From contig NZ_JACHZR010000003.1 in the NCBI RefSeq assembly GCF_014193695.1, positions 868,001 to 932,000 of the forward strand: a DNA stretch of 64,000 bases. Direction: 5' to 3'. Source of the DNA: Rhizobium sp. BK316 (lineage in GTDB: Bacteria; Pseudomonadota; Alphaproteobacteria; Rhizobiales; Rhizobiaceae). The notes below the pieces were generated by a model. That model ran no database searches, had not been told where the DNA came from, and saw only the letters and a list, made by a program, of their open reading frames with translations. Each line of letters opens with the position of its first letter. Within the stretch, counting starts at the first letter, position 1. The position numbers and the translations under genes were made by a program. This document shows, in pieces, positions 52,216 through 60,430 of this stretch.

Positions 52216-52232
52216 GTTGTCTAAATCGCAAC
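52216..52232. promoter_or_regulatory. Operator copy near the Cro-like gene
   Basis: GTTGTCTAAATCGCAAC has GTTG/CAAC arms with a 9-base spacer, the same as at 51150 and 52383. Confidence 0.65.
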
Positions 52233-52382
52233 GTCAATCGCAAATAGGAAAAAATACCTATCTTTTGCGCTTCGGCGCCGGAGAGAGCATTTTCGCCCGA
52301 AAGGCGGGTAACGGTGCAACCACAGCAGATCAACCATGTGAAAGGTTGACGGTAAAAAGCTCGGTGCGGTTGCTTGCGCGTC

Positions 52383-52399
52383 GTTGCGTTTTTTGCAAC
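52383..52399. promoter_or_regulatory. Operator copy near the CI-like gene
   Basis: GTTGCGTTTTTTGCAAC keeps the GTTG-N9-CAAC arms but has a different spacer. It lies 37 bases upstream of the regulator start. Confidence 0.5.
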
Positions 52400-52435
52400 A
52401 AATCAGCAACGCTGCATATGCGCATGGGGACGCTG

Positions 52436-53074
52436 ATGGCTGAGATCGATGGCAACTGGTTTCACAACCAGCTTGATGACAGGGGGCAGTCGCTGCGCGC
52501 GCTCGCCCGCCATCTCGGCAAGGATGCCTCTGCCGTCTCCCGCACGTTCTCGGGCAAGCGCAGGATGACGATGGAGGAGGCGGCGGAGATCGCGTCTTTC
52601 CTTGGCGTGCCCGTCACCGAAGTCATGCATCATGCCGGCATCACTGGGCGTGCCGGCACGCCCGGGTACGGCGAGCGGCCAGGGCCGAAAATCCTGCTCT
52701 CGGCCACGATCGGCGAGGATGGTGAAGTCCGCTCGCTTGCCGAGCCGCAGCCCTTGCCGCAGGCGGTGTTCGACAAGGCGCTGCCGGCAATCGGCGCCGG
52801 CCGCCACCGCGCCATCATCGCCGCCCAGGTGCGCGCCTCTTCCGGCCCGTTGTCGATATGGGACGATGCCGTGCTGTTCTTCGCGCCGACCGACAGTATC
52901 GAGCCCGGCGCGATCGGCACGCTTTCCATCTGCGGGCTGACGGGCGGCAAACAGATCATCGCCAAACTCGACCGCGCCCGCAAGACGGGCGAGGCGAGGG
53001 TGGTTTTGCCGGCGGGGAAGATCGAGGAGGCGCTGCTTACGACGGCGACGCCGGTGCTGGCGCTGATACCGTAG
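52436..53074 (+). CDS. CI-like XRE-family regulator
   Basis: A 212-residue repressor. The N-terminal XRE helix-turn-helix reads SLRALARHLGKDASAVSRTF and RRMTMEEAAEIASFLGVPVT. The C-terminal part (SIEPGAIGTLSICGLTGGKQ) has a beta-rich pattern similar to S24/LexA-like dimerisation domains, but no catalytic Ser-Lys pair was identified. GGGGA lies five bases from the ATG at 52436. It diverges from the Cro-like gene and probably keeps the island silent. Confidence 0.75.
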   Translation: MAEIDGNWFHNQLDDRGQSLRALARHLGKDASAVSRTFSGKRRMTMEEAAEIASFLGVPVTEVMHHAGITGRAGTPGYGERPGPKILLSATIGEDGEVRSLAEPQPLPQAVFDKALPAIGAGRHRAIIAAQVRASSGPLSIWDDAVLFFAPTDSIEPGAIGTLSICGLTGGKQIIAKLDRARKTGEARVVLPAGKIEEALLTTATPVLALIP

Positions 53075-53096
53075 GGGCAGATTGCTGACCATGCGC

Positions 53097-53168
53097 CTAC
53101 AGCGCGCGCGTCTTTTCAGACGCGCAAAGGACGCTGTAGCACTTTGAATTGCTGCATAATTTCATCCT
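53097..53168. repeat. Palindromic repeat element at right edge of primase island
   Basis: CTACAGCG (53097-53104) pairs with CGCTGTAG (53132-53139), with GCGCGTCT/AGACGCGC inside around a TTTC loop. It is followed by GCTGCATAATTTCATCC, shared in opposite orientation with the element at 48439. It also sits directly after the CI-like gene as a possible terminator. Confidence 0.8.
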
Positions 53169-53307
53169 TTGCTCGGCTTCAACAAGGCGAGCGCTGCGAT
53201 AGTCGGGCGCTCTGCAGCCGAAGCCTGGCTGCATTGCACAACATCCAACCTGAAAACGAAGTGCCGAACGCAGGCTTTGCGCTCGGCACTTTGATTTCCT
53301 CCGTAGC

Positions 53308-53841
53308 TCACGCCGCAGGCGTCGTGACTGCCGCTTGCGTCGCCAGCGCGGTGCGCAGCTTCGCCTCCTGCTCGGGTGAGAGGGACGTGCGCAGGATGGT
53401 GGCGTTCTGGCCGTGGAATTCGGCCAGAACCTTTTCCGGCTGCACCTTGCGGATCAGCAGGAAGAGGGCGGAGCTGTTGACGGGAATGGTGTCCGCCAGC
53501 TTCTTGATGAGATCGTCGTCGATGCCGTAATCGGTCATCGAGCCGGCGAGCGCGCCGGAGCCTGCGCCGAAGGCGCCGCCGAGAACCATGCCGGCCAGCG
53601 GATTGAGGAAGAGCAGGCCGACGAGCGTTCCCCAGATCGCGCCGGAGACGCCGCCGGTTGCTGCGCCCGAAGCCGTGAGGTTCATGCTCTGCTTGAGGCG
53701 CACCTTGCCGGAAGCATCGCGCACGGCGATGACGGCGTCTTCGAGATCGACGAGATATTCCTTCTCAAGCTGGACGAGCCGGTTGAGCACGGTATCCGCC
53801 TTATCGACAGTATCGAAACCAAGCACTACAAGTTCTGACAT
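53308..53841 (-). CDS. DUF1269 membrane-associated protein
   Basis: A 177-residue protein. LVVLGFDTVDKADTVLNRLV and the glycine-rich hydrophobic hairpin AIWGTLVGLLFLNPLAGMVL/GGAFGAGSGALAGS are characteristic of DUF1269. The end (VNSSALFLLIRKVQPEKVLA) is also conserved. The family's role is unknown and is often tied to stress. Confidence 0.85.
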   Translation of the reverse strand: MSELVVLGFDTVDKADTVLNRLVQLEKEYLVDLEDAVIAVRDASGKVRLKQSMNLTASGAATGGVSGAIWGTLVGLLFLNPLAGMVLGGAFGAGSGALAGSMTDYGIDDDLIKKLADTIPVNSSALFLLIRKVQPEKVLAEFHGQNATILRTSLSPEQEAKLRTALATQAAVTTPAA

Positions 53842-54211
53842 TGCTTACCCTCCAGTTGCATTTACAGATGCGGCAGATAGGTCTCATTGGCGCGCTGTCC
53901 ATAGAGCGGGTGCCATTTGCTTTTGCTACCACTGGTATGTGAGGGGGCGATGAAGGGCGGCGTGCCTTAATGGGACAGGCGTCGAACGGCCAACGCGGAT
54001 TTCGGCATGTTTTCCGCAGATCTTCAGGCCGGGGATTTTCAGGTCTTGCCGATATCAGCGCTTCGCCCGGTGCGGGAACTCTGCTGTGGATTCCGTCCGC
54101 CCGCCCATGTCACTGTGCGTTGCCGGCGGATAGATTTCCATCCGACGACGATCGAATGCCGTGTCGCCATATCGCCGGCAGGCGCTCACACATCCGCGCA
54201 GGGGTCTATTC
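53842..54211. other. Intergenic region, nothing recognised
   Basis: The stretch between the DUF1269 gene and the acetyltransferase has no convincing coding frame, repeat or hairpin. Open frames that cross it are in the wrong phase and lack ribosome-binding sites. Confidence 0.4.
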
Positions 54212-54844
54212 ATGCCGCTTCTCGATGCGAAATCAGCTTTTCCCATCACCTATCCCGATGGCCGGGTTTCCAAGGCGACGATGTATCTGAAGAACGTCAT
54301 CGATCATCCGCGCATGGAGATCGGCGATTACAGCTATTTCACGCATTACGGAAAGCTGGAGGAGACAGCCGAGATCCTGGCGCCCTATCTCGGGCCGGGT
54401 TGCCGGGAGCGGCTTGTCATCGGCAAGTTCGTGCAGATCGCCCGCGGCAGCTATTTCATCACCAGTTCGGCCAACCATCCGATGAGCGGCATCACCACTT
54501 ATCCGTTCCGCATCTTCAAGCCGGAAACCTTCGGCTACAAGGATCTGCCGGTGAAGGATACGGTGGTCGGGCATGACGTCTGGATCGGCCATGACGCCGT
54601 CATCATGCCCGGTGTCAGGGTCGGCGCAGGCGCCATCGTCGCTGCTGCCTCGGTCGTCACCCGCGATGTGCCGCCCTATGCGGTCGTCGGGGGGAATCCC
54701 GCCAGCATCATCCGCATGCGTTATCCTGTCGAGGTCATCAGCGAGATCCTCGAACTTGCCTGGTGGGACTGGCCGATCGACAAGATCGAGGCCAATCTGC
54801 CGGCTCTGGAGAGTGGCGACCTCGCGGCCCTCAAGCGGGCCTGA
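54212..54844 (+). CDS. Hexapeptide-repeat acetyltransferase (CatB/xenobiotic type)
   Basis: A 210-residue left-handed beta-helix enzyme. RLVIGKFVQIARGSYFITSS, ANHPMSGITTYPF, VVGHDVWIGHDAVIMPGVRV and VVGGNPASIIRMRYP are the signatures of the CatB/Vat xenobiotic acetyltransferase group, including the active-site histidine in NH. AGGGG lies upstream of the ATG at 54212. Acetylation of chloramphenicol or streptogramin is possible in the family but not shown. Confidence 0.85.
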   Translation: MPLLDAKSAFPITYPDGRVSKATMYLKNVIDHPRMEIGDYSYFTHYGKLEETAEILAPYLGPGCRERLVIGKFVQIARGSYFITSSANHPMSGITTYPFRIFKPETFGYKDLPVKDTVVGHDVWIGHDAVIMPGVRVGAGAIVAAASVVTRDVPPYAVVGGNPASIIRMRYPVEVISEILELAWWDWPIDKIEANLPALESGDLAALKRA

Positions 54845-54937
54845 ACCGGTTCAGCCCGCGGCTGAGCCTTGCGGTCATCGCCTGCCTTGTCGGCATGGCC
54901 GCGTTCTGGCGCGTTCTATCGGTTTGAGTTGAAACGC

Positions 54938-55375
54938 CTATGCAAACAGAGCCTGAACAGGATAAGGCAGCGCGAGGGACGGCATGTCGTCCCTGGCAAA
55001 ATATCGAAGCGATTTTGTCTCCGTATCCGTCCACGCGCCGCCGCCTTCAAGCACCTGGCATTTGAACAGTGTCACCATGTACTCGACTTGATGACCATTC
55101 GGGTAGGTGTACCTAAACTCACGTCCGCCGAAGACGCCCAGAATGCTGGTTGAGGAGGCGATAAAGCCAGTCTCTTCCATCACCTCTCGAATGACAGCTT
55201 CCTGCGGTGTCTCGCCGGGCTCGATTGCACCGGCAGGTAGGCTCCATCCTTCCCCTGACGCCTTCTCCTGCAGGAGCAGATTGCCCGCATGGTCATGAAT
55301 GACGGCAGCGACGGAAGGGAGCAGAAGCAAGCGGTTTCCGATCAAGCCGCGAAGCTCCATAAGATAGGATGTCAT
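54938..55375 (-). CDS. Nudix hydrolase
   Basis: A 145-residue enzyme with the complete Nudix box GAIEPGETPQEAVIREVMEE followed by TG. The N-terminal strand VAAVIHDHAGNLLLQEK is typical. It hydrolyses a nucleoside diphosphate linked to another group; the substrate is unknown. Confidence 0.88.
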   Translation of the reverse strand: MTSYLMELRGLIGNRLLLLPSVAAVIHDHAGNLLLQEKASGEGWSLPAGAIEPGETPQEAVIREVMEETGFIASSTSILGVFGGREFRYTYPNGHQVEYMVTLFKCQVLEGGGAWTDTETKSLRYFARDDMPSLALPYPVQALFA

Positions 55376-55483
55376 TCAGATACTCTCTTTGAAGTGGAGC
55401 GCTCATTTTGTGTGCCGGGGAAGACTTAGGCAAGAGCATCGCCGGGGTGCACGCGGTCGGCGGCCGTCGCTGCCACAGCCGTA

Positions 55484-56293
55484 TCAGACTGCTATCTCCT
55501 TCGTTATCACCTCGAAGCGTTTGAGCACTGCCGGGCCGAAAGCCGTCGACATGGCGACGTCGGTGGCGTCGCGGCCCGTCGCCATCAGGATGCGGCCGAT
55601 GCGCGGCGTGTTGTGGCGGGCGTCGGCCGTGTACCAGCGGCCGCTGAGATAGACCTCGAACCAGGCGCTGAAATCCATCGGGTTCGGATCCCTGGGCACG
55701 CCGATATCGCCGAGATAGCCGGTGCAATAGCGCGCCGGGATGTTCATGCAGCGGCAGAGCGTGACGGCGAGATGGGCGAAGTCGCGGCAGACACCTGATC
55801 GGTCCGTATAGCCGCCGAAGGCGGTGCGCAGCGGATCGGCCTTCTGGTAATCGAAGGCGATGCGCCTGTGGGTGAAATCGAGGATCGCCTGGACGCGCGG
55901 CCAGCCGGGCGCTGTCTTGAAAAAGGTCTTCCAGGCGAAATCGGACAGGCGGTCGGTATCGCAATAGCGGCTGCCGAGCAGGTAGACGAGCACATCGTCG
56001 GGCAGATCGTTGATAGCGTGCTGCATGGCGTCTTCGGGCACCGGATCGGGCAGGCCGCTGTCATAGATTTCGAATTCGGTGGAAATGGTCGTCAGACCCG
56101 GCGGCGCCACGATACGGCTGCAAGCATTGCCGAAGCCATCCATATAGGACCAGGCTTCTATCGGCTGGTCGAAGCTCAGCACCTGTTCCGTCAGCAGATC
56201 CGCGCGGCGGGACGGGTGGATGTCGAGGACCAGCAGCATGGGTGTTTCGTGCTTGCATTGATAGCCGATGTGAAAGCCTGCACGGATCTTCAT
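55484..56293 (-). CDS. Transglutaminase-like protein with non-canonical active-site histidine
   Basis: A 269-residue protein of the bacterial transglutaminase-like cysteine hydrolase family. Cys169 lies in RSGVCRDFAHLAVTLCR. The position normally held by histidine (H-A-W) is Ser209 in MDFSAWFEVYL, and Asp224 is in TADARHN. An N-terminal beta domain precedes the core. A second, canonical member lies directly upstream on the same strand. The serine may be normal for this subclade or may make the protein inactive. Confidence 0.82.
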   Translation of the reverse strand: MKIRAGFHIGYQCKHETPMLLVLDIHPSRRADLLTEQVLSFDQPIEAWSYMDGFGNACSRIVAPPGLTTISTEFEIYDSGLPDPVPEDAMQHAINDLPDDVLVYLLGSRYCDTDRLSDFAWKTFFKTAPGWPRVQAILDFTHRRIAFDYQKADPLRTAFGGYTDRSGVCRDFAHLAVTLCRCMNIPARYCTGYLGDIGVPRDPNPMDFSAWFEVYLSGRWYTADARHNTPRIGRILMATGRDATDVAMSTAFGPAVLKRFEVITKEIAV

Positions 56294-56360
56294 GGGGGTC
56301 GTGGTCCCTTGTCAGATGAAACGTCCTGCAGGCGAATGCACAAGCGGGCCAGGCGTTCCG

Positions 56361-57260
56361 TCACCTGCCGCTTGCGGCATTAAATTCCTGTTCCGTCGTG
56401 ACGTTGACCTGCACGCGCATGCTGTCGAAATCGCGCGCGCCGCCGTCATAGCTGCCGGAGAGAGGCACGGCCTGGCGCGGGTCGCGGGCGACGCCGACGC
56501 GGATCAGGTCGCGGTTTCCGACGATGCCGTTGGTGGGATCGAATTCCACCCAGCCCGCGCCCGGCAGGTAGACCTGGCACCAGGCATGGGTCGAGCCGCC
56601 GCCGAGCGTGACGGAGCCGTCGCGATCGGGCACATAGACGTAGCCGGTGACGAAGCGGGCGGCGAAGCCGAGCGAACGGGTCGCCTCCATCATCAGCAGC
56701 GCAAAATCGCGGCAGGTGCCGCTGCGCAGCCGCAATGTAACGTCGGGCGGCTGGGTGCCGTGCTCGAAGCGCCTGGCATAGCTGAAGCTCTCATGGATCG
56801 CATAACAGAGTGTCATCAGGATATGGCCGGTGCGCGGCTGTCGAACAATCGGCACGAATTGCCGCGCCCATCTGCCGACCTCGTCTGCGGGATCGGGATA
56901 GTGCCTGTCGATGGTGCGTTCGAGATCGACCGCCTCGTCCTCGTCATAGGTGAAGGGAAAGCTGAGCGCCTGGCGGTCGATCTCCAGATCGAGCGGCACC
57001 TGCGCCGTATGGTCGAGGCGGATGACGGTTTCGAAGCGCAGTTCGGCCGAGGCGGCCGTTATATCGACCAGCGCGATGCAATTGCCGAAGACATCGTGAA
57101 TCCAGCGGACGGATTCCGGTTTGGGAAAGACATTGAGGCTGCAGCTCAAAAGCGTCTGGTCGAAACTGTCGCGGGGGCGGAACATCAGCCGGTGCTGGCC
57201 GAAATGCACCTGCCGTTTGTAATGGTAGGATGTGATGTGGCGGACGGAGAAAATCGTCAT
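56361..57260 (-). CDS. Transglutaminase-like cysteine hydrolase
   Basis: A 299-residue protein. The N-terminal beta domain (FSVRHITSYHYKRQVHFGQH) is that of bacterial transglutaminase-like proteins. The triad is intact: Cys183 (SGTCRDFALLM), His225 (STHAWCQVYL) and Asp241 (FDPTNG). It may act as a peptidase or amidase. The paralogue at 55484-56293 is likely cotranscribed. Confidence 0.87.
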   Translation of the reverse strand: MTIFSVRHITSYHYKRQVHFGQHRLMFRPRDSFDQTLLSCSLNVFPKPESVRWIHDVFGNCIALVDITAASAELRFETVIRLDHTAQVPLDLEIDRQALSFPFTYDEDEAVDLERTIDRHYPDPADEVGRWARQFVPIVRQPRTGHILMTLCYAIHESFSYARRFEHGTQPPDVTLRLRSGTCRDFALLMMEATRSLGFAARFVTGYVYVPDRDGSVTLGGGSTHAWCQVYLPGAGWVEFDPTNGIVGNRDLIRVGVARDPRQAVPLSGSYDGGARDFDSMRVQVNVTTEQEFNAASGR

Positions 57261-57315
57261 CCTGCCTCCGTGTTTTCATGACGTGGCACTCAACTGACCG
57301 CGGAGGAGGCGTCCG

Positions 57316-57561
57316 TCACTTCTCTCTGCGCGAGAGCGGATAGGCGGGTGCATCGTAGAGCACGCGGATCTGCCTTTCGTCGAAGCGGGCTTCGTTCACT
57401 TCCAGCACGCAGCCGCGCAATTGCGAGCCGGGCATCTCTTCCATGGCAAAACGCAGTGCTTCCGCGGCGGTTTCGAAGCGCCTGTAGCGGGGGCCGCGGG
57501 AGCTGCGCAATGTCTTGCCGGTGTAGAGCCCGGCTTCGATCGTATAATTGAATTCTGCCAC
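57316..57561 (-). CDS. Hypothetical protein, 81 residues
   Basis: Starts with GTG at 57561 (MAEFNYTIEAGLYTGKTLRS); AAGGA lies seven bases upstream. The body (FETAAEALRFAMEEMPGSQL, RGCVLEVNEARFDERQI) looks like a compact alpha/beta fold. The family was not recognised. Confidence 0.65.
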   Translation of the reverse strand: MAEFNYTIEAGLYTGKTLRSSRGPRYRRFETAAEALRFAMEEMPGSQLRGCVLEVNEARFDERQIRVLYDAPAYPLSRREK

Positions 57562-57639
57562 GTGATGGTCCTTGCTCGTTCCTGATATGGCCGAGCCATT
57601 CGGGTGTCGGAGTATTGCGGCTCTTCCGGGCCGGCGGTT

Positions 57640-57822
57640 TCAGGATGAAACGGCGGGTAATGTCACCCTCGTTTTCTGGCGCTCGCTGCGTTCGTCCTGC
57701 CTGATTTCGCGCTGTCTCAAGCGCAGCCGCTTGCGAACATCCTGAAGCTTTTCGGCATCGGAGTCTTTTTCGGGCTGCGGCGCGCGGAAGAGATTTTCGG
57801 CTGCGCGCTTGTCGGTGGTCAT
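57640..57822 (-). CDS. Small charged hypothetical protein, 60 residues
   Basis: MTTDKRAAENLFRAPQPEKD is followed by a basic helix (LQDVRKRLRLRQREIRQDER). GAGGA lies upstream of the ATG. It may be an unstructured or coiled-coil regulator; nothing further can be said. Confidence 0.55.
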   Translation of the reverse strand: MTTDKRAAENLFRAPQPEKDSDAEKLQDVRKRLRLRQREIRQDERSERQKTRVTLPAVSS

Positions 57823-57888
57823 ATTGCTGTCCTCTTGGATGATGGGCGGGACGGCCGGAAGGCCGCCGCGCCGGATTGGGCTCGGGCG

Positions 57889-58032
57889 TTATTTCTTCTT
57901 GTCGCTGCCCGTGCTGCTGCCTGCCATCTTGACCTGCGTGCCGGGTGCGGCAGGCGTTGCCGAGGATGCGGCAGAGCGGTCTTTCTTCGGCTTGCGGGTT
58001 TCTTTGTTGCTGCGCACTTGGCCTTTCGCCAT
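57889..58032 (-). CDS. Small basic protein of a rhizobial MAKGQxRSN type
   Basis: A 47-residue protein, MAKGQVRSNKETRKPKKDRS and then a Ser/Ala/Pro-rich, lysine-terminated tail. AGGAGG is perfectly placed before the ATG at 58032. Proteins with this start are common in rhizobia; their function is unknown. The longer frame upstream is not used. Confidence 0.7.
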   Translation of the reverse strand: MAKGQVRSNKETRKPKKDRSAASSATPAAPGTQVKMAGSSTGSDKKK

Positions 58033-58112
58033 GGTTTCCTCCTGGTATGACGATGCGGGACAGATCAGGTATTGCGGCCCGCCGACGGTTGGCCGGCGCG
58101 GTCGTTGCGGCA

Positions 58113-58430
58113 TCAAAGGGGCAGGGGTCCGATGCCGGAATGCTCGTCCAGAGAGGCTGCCAATGTGGAAAGGCGCGATTGCCCTTGGGATTGTTCTGGG
58201 GAGTGCCCCAGGGAATGGATGCGCAGCGTGCTTGTTCCCCGGCCGGTCTCCGGCCCACGGCTGAAATTGGGAAAAGCCACGAAACTTTCCACGGCTTCAA
58301 AACGATCGCCCTGCCGCCCGGCGGCTTCGGCACGATCGAGAATGCCGAGCGCCACATTCTCACGGTAGCCGAATGCGCCGGTCCGGATGAGATTGCGCGA
58401 CAGGCTTGGCGGATAAAAATCGGAAGACAT
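58113..58430 (-). CDS. Hypothetical protein, 105 residues
   Basis: MSSDFYPPSLSRNLIRTGAF begins at 58430 with AGGAGGA upstream. NVALGILDRAEAAGRQGDRF and FEAVESFVAFPNFSRGPETG follow. The last 35 residues are low-complexity. No family was recognised. Confidence 0.55.
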   Translation of the reverse strand: MSSDFYPPSLSRNLIRTGAFGYRENVALGILDRAEAAGRQGDRFEAVESFVAFPNFSRGPETGRGTSTLRIHSLGHSPEQSQGQSRLSTLAASLDEHSGIGPLPL

Positions 58431-58652
58431 CGCGTCCTCCTTTCGTTGGGGCCAGGGCTAACGCCCGAACCAGCAGCGCCCTTGAAGTGGCTACCAGCAA
58501 TTGGAATCCTGCGCTTATTCGCTGCGCCGCGCAAGGCGTTTTTCGTGGGATGGGGATCCGGGCAGCTGTCGCGGCATAAACTTTTCGAATATTGCGCCGA
58601 CGCCAGAAGCCGTTAATTTGAAGGCGGACATTTCAAGCAACGGAAATCGAAG

Positions 58653-59275
58653 ATGAGCATCGCTGTTTTGACGACCTACGTTCTTGTCGTGCTCGGGCTG
58701 ATGGTGATTCCCGGGCCAGCGACACTGCTGGTTCTCGCCCGATCGGTCAGCGGCGGCAGGCGGGCCGGCATCGCAACGGGGCTTGGCATTGGGGTCGGCG
58801 ATCTCATCCATTCCACCATGGCGACCTTCGGCCTTTCGGCCTTGCTCGCGACGTCGGCGCTCGCCTTCGAAGTGGTGAAATATATCGGCGTGGCCTACCT
58901 CATCTATCTCGGATACCGGGCCTTTATCGAAAAGTCAGGCAACCTCGATATGGCGGCAGCGCCGGAGATCGGCCCCGGCAAGGCTTTCCGGCAGGGGATA
59001 TTCACGGAAATCCTGAACCCGAAGACGGCGCTGTTCTTCCTCGCTTCCTGCCACAGTTCATCCATCCCGAAAGCGGATCGGTGATCGGGCAATTCGCGCT
59101 GCTCGGCATCATCTTCGTGACGCTCAGCATCTGCGTGACCTCTGCCCTCGCCTTCGGCGCCGGTTCGGTACGCGGCTGGCTCAGCCGGAACCGGACGATC
59201 GGCCGCTGGCAGGGCAAGGTGATCGGCTCGATCTATATGGCGCTTGGCGTGCGGCTGGCGTTTCAGCAGCAGTGA
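58653..59275 (+). pseudogene. LysE/RhtB-family amino acid exporter with a frameshift
   Basis: The first frame (58653-59084) gives a normal LysE start, LVVLGLMVIPGPATLLVLAR, the GLGIGVGDLIHST segment and TEILNPKTALFFLA. At about 59045 it changes to an unrelated tail. Reading one base over gives FLPQFIHPESGSVIGQFALL and the expected last helices to 59275 (IGSIYMALGVRLAFQQQ). A single T appears to be missing from the GCTTTCC run. The gene is therefore broken, or the base was lost in sequencing. Confidence 0.85.
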
Positions 59276-59313
59276 GCGGTGCCCGGCCACTGATACGACC
59301 GGGCTTTGAGTTG

Positions 59314-59697
59314 CTACCGCTTTATCGCGGCCAACTGGCGCTCAAAACTCCCCAGATCGAAATAGTCGCGCCAGACGGTGATCCTGCCGTTTTTCACCGT
59401 CAGCGTGCCCATGACCGGCAGGGTGATCTGGCTGCCGCTTTCATGGGTGAAGATATCGATGCGCTCGTTCAGAACGACGTTGCCTGACGCGGCGATTTCC
59501 GTGACCTGCCAGTCCACCTTGAAGGCGGAGCCGATGCCGAAATCGGCGTGGAATTTACGGACGTTTTCGCGGCCCACAATATCGGGCAGGGGCACGTTGT
59601 CGTAGAGCACGTCTTCGGCAAGCATGGCGAGCGCCTCCTTGATGCGGTTGGCGCTCCAATGGGCGAAGAAGACCCTTGCGGTTTCGAGCGGTGACAT
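59314..59697 (-). CDS. Limonene-epoxide hydrolase/SnoaL-like NTF2-fold protein
   Basis: A 127-residue protein. ETARVFFAHWSANRIKEALA, LYDNVPLPDIVGRENVRKFH and ITVWRDYFDLGSFERQLA match the limonene-1,2-epoxide hydrolase-like group, with the WRDYFD motif. It probably hydrolyses a small hydrophobic substrate. It is 11 bases from the reductase gene and cotranscribed with it. Confidence 0.83.
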   Translation of the reverse strand: MSPLETARVFFAHWSANRIKEALAMLAEDVLYDNVPLPDIVGRENVRKFHADFGIGSAFKVDWQVTEIAASGNVVLNERIDIFTHESGSQITLPVMGTLTVKNGRITVWRDYFDLGSFERQLAAIKR

Positions 59698-59708
59698 ATC
59701 AACCTCCC

Positions 59709-60308
59709 TCAGCCGAACTTGACGAGGTTGAGGGCCGGCAGCGGGCCGCCGGGGAATTGCGTCAGGCTGCCGCCGACCTTGAGGGGGCCGAGGTCGACGC
59801 CGGCAAAGCCGAGGCGCGCGATGAGATCGGCGACTTCGGCCTTCGCCTTGATATCATCGCCCGAGTAGAAGAGCACGCGGCTGCCGCCTTCGGCGTGCGG
59901 GTCGGCCGAAACGAGGTTGGCGAAGAGGTGGTTGAAGGCTTTGACGAGGCGGGCGCCGGGCACGAGGCCGGCGACGATTTCGCTCGACAGACGGCCGCCG
60001 AGCTCTGCCGGCTTGAAGAGGGGCGCCTCGATCGGGTTATTGGCATCGATGACGATGCGGCCGGCCCAATCCGGCAGGCCGGCAAGGGCGGAAGGCAGCT
60101 TCGACCAGGGTACTGCGATGAGGACGATATCGGCCCTGGCTGCCTCCTCGATCGTGCCCGCGGTGATATGCGGGGCGAGCTCGGCGGTGAGCTCGGCAAG
60201 GCTTTCCGGGCCGCGGCTGTTGGCGATGGTTGCGGAAATACCGTTGCGAGCGAGTGCGCGGGCGAAGGCGGAGCCGATATTGCCGGCGCCGATGATACCG
60301 ATGGACAT
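59709..60308 (-). CDS. F420-dependent-type NADP oxidoreductase family protein
   Basis: A 199-residue Rossmann-fold protein. MSIGIIGAGNIGSAFARALA is the nucleotide-binding loop, and ADIVLIAVPWSKLPSALAGL and VIDANNPIE are family motifs. It belongs with NADPH-dependent F420 reductase-like proteins, but no F420 genes are here and it may use another cofactor. AAGGAAAC precedes the ATG at 60308. It is divergent from a LysR regulator, its likely controller. Confidence 0.85.
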   Translation of the reverse strand: MSIGIIGAGNIGSAFARALARNGISATIANSRGPESLAELTAELAPHITAGTIEEAARADIVLIAVPWSKLPSALAGLPDWAGRIVIDANNPIEAPLFKPAELGGRLSSEIVAGLVPGARLVKAFNHLFANLVSADPHAEGGSRVLFYSGDDIKAKAEVADLIARLGFAGVDLGPLKVGGSLTQFPGGPLPALNLVKFG

Positions 60309-60430
60309 GGCAAGTTTCCTTTCTGGATGGCGTGCTGGTTTCGATGGAACCAATATCGCGATGCCATTCCCCTTTGATTAGAGGGAGGTGGGTGGTATCA
60401 GTTTCAAGTCTTTGTTGAAGGTGGCGAACG

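Noticed and set aside
52436..53074. Self-cleaving (LexA/S24-type) activity of the CI-like regulator
   Set aside because: No convincing Ser-Lys catalytic pair or Ala-Gly cleavage site was identified.
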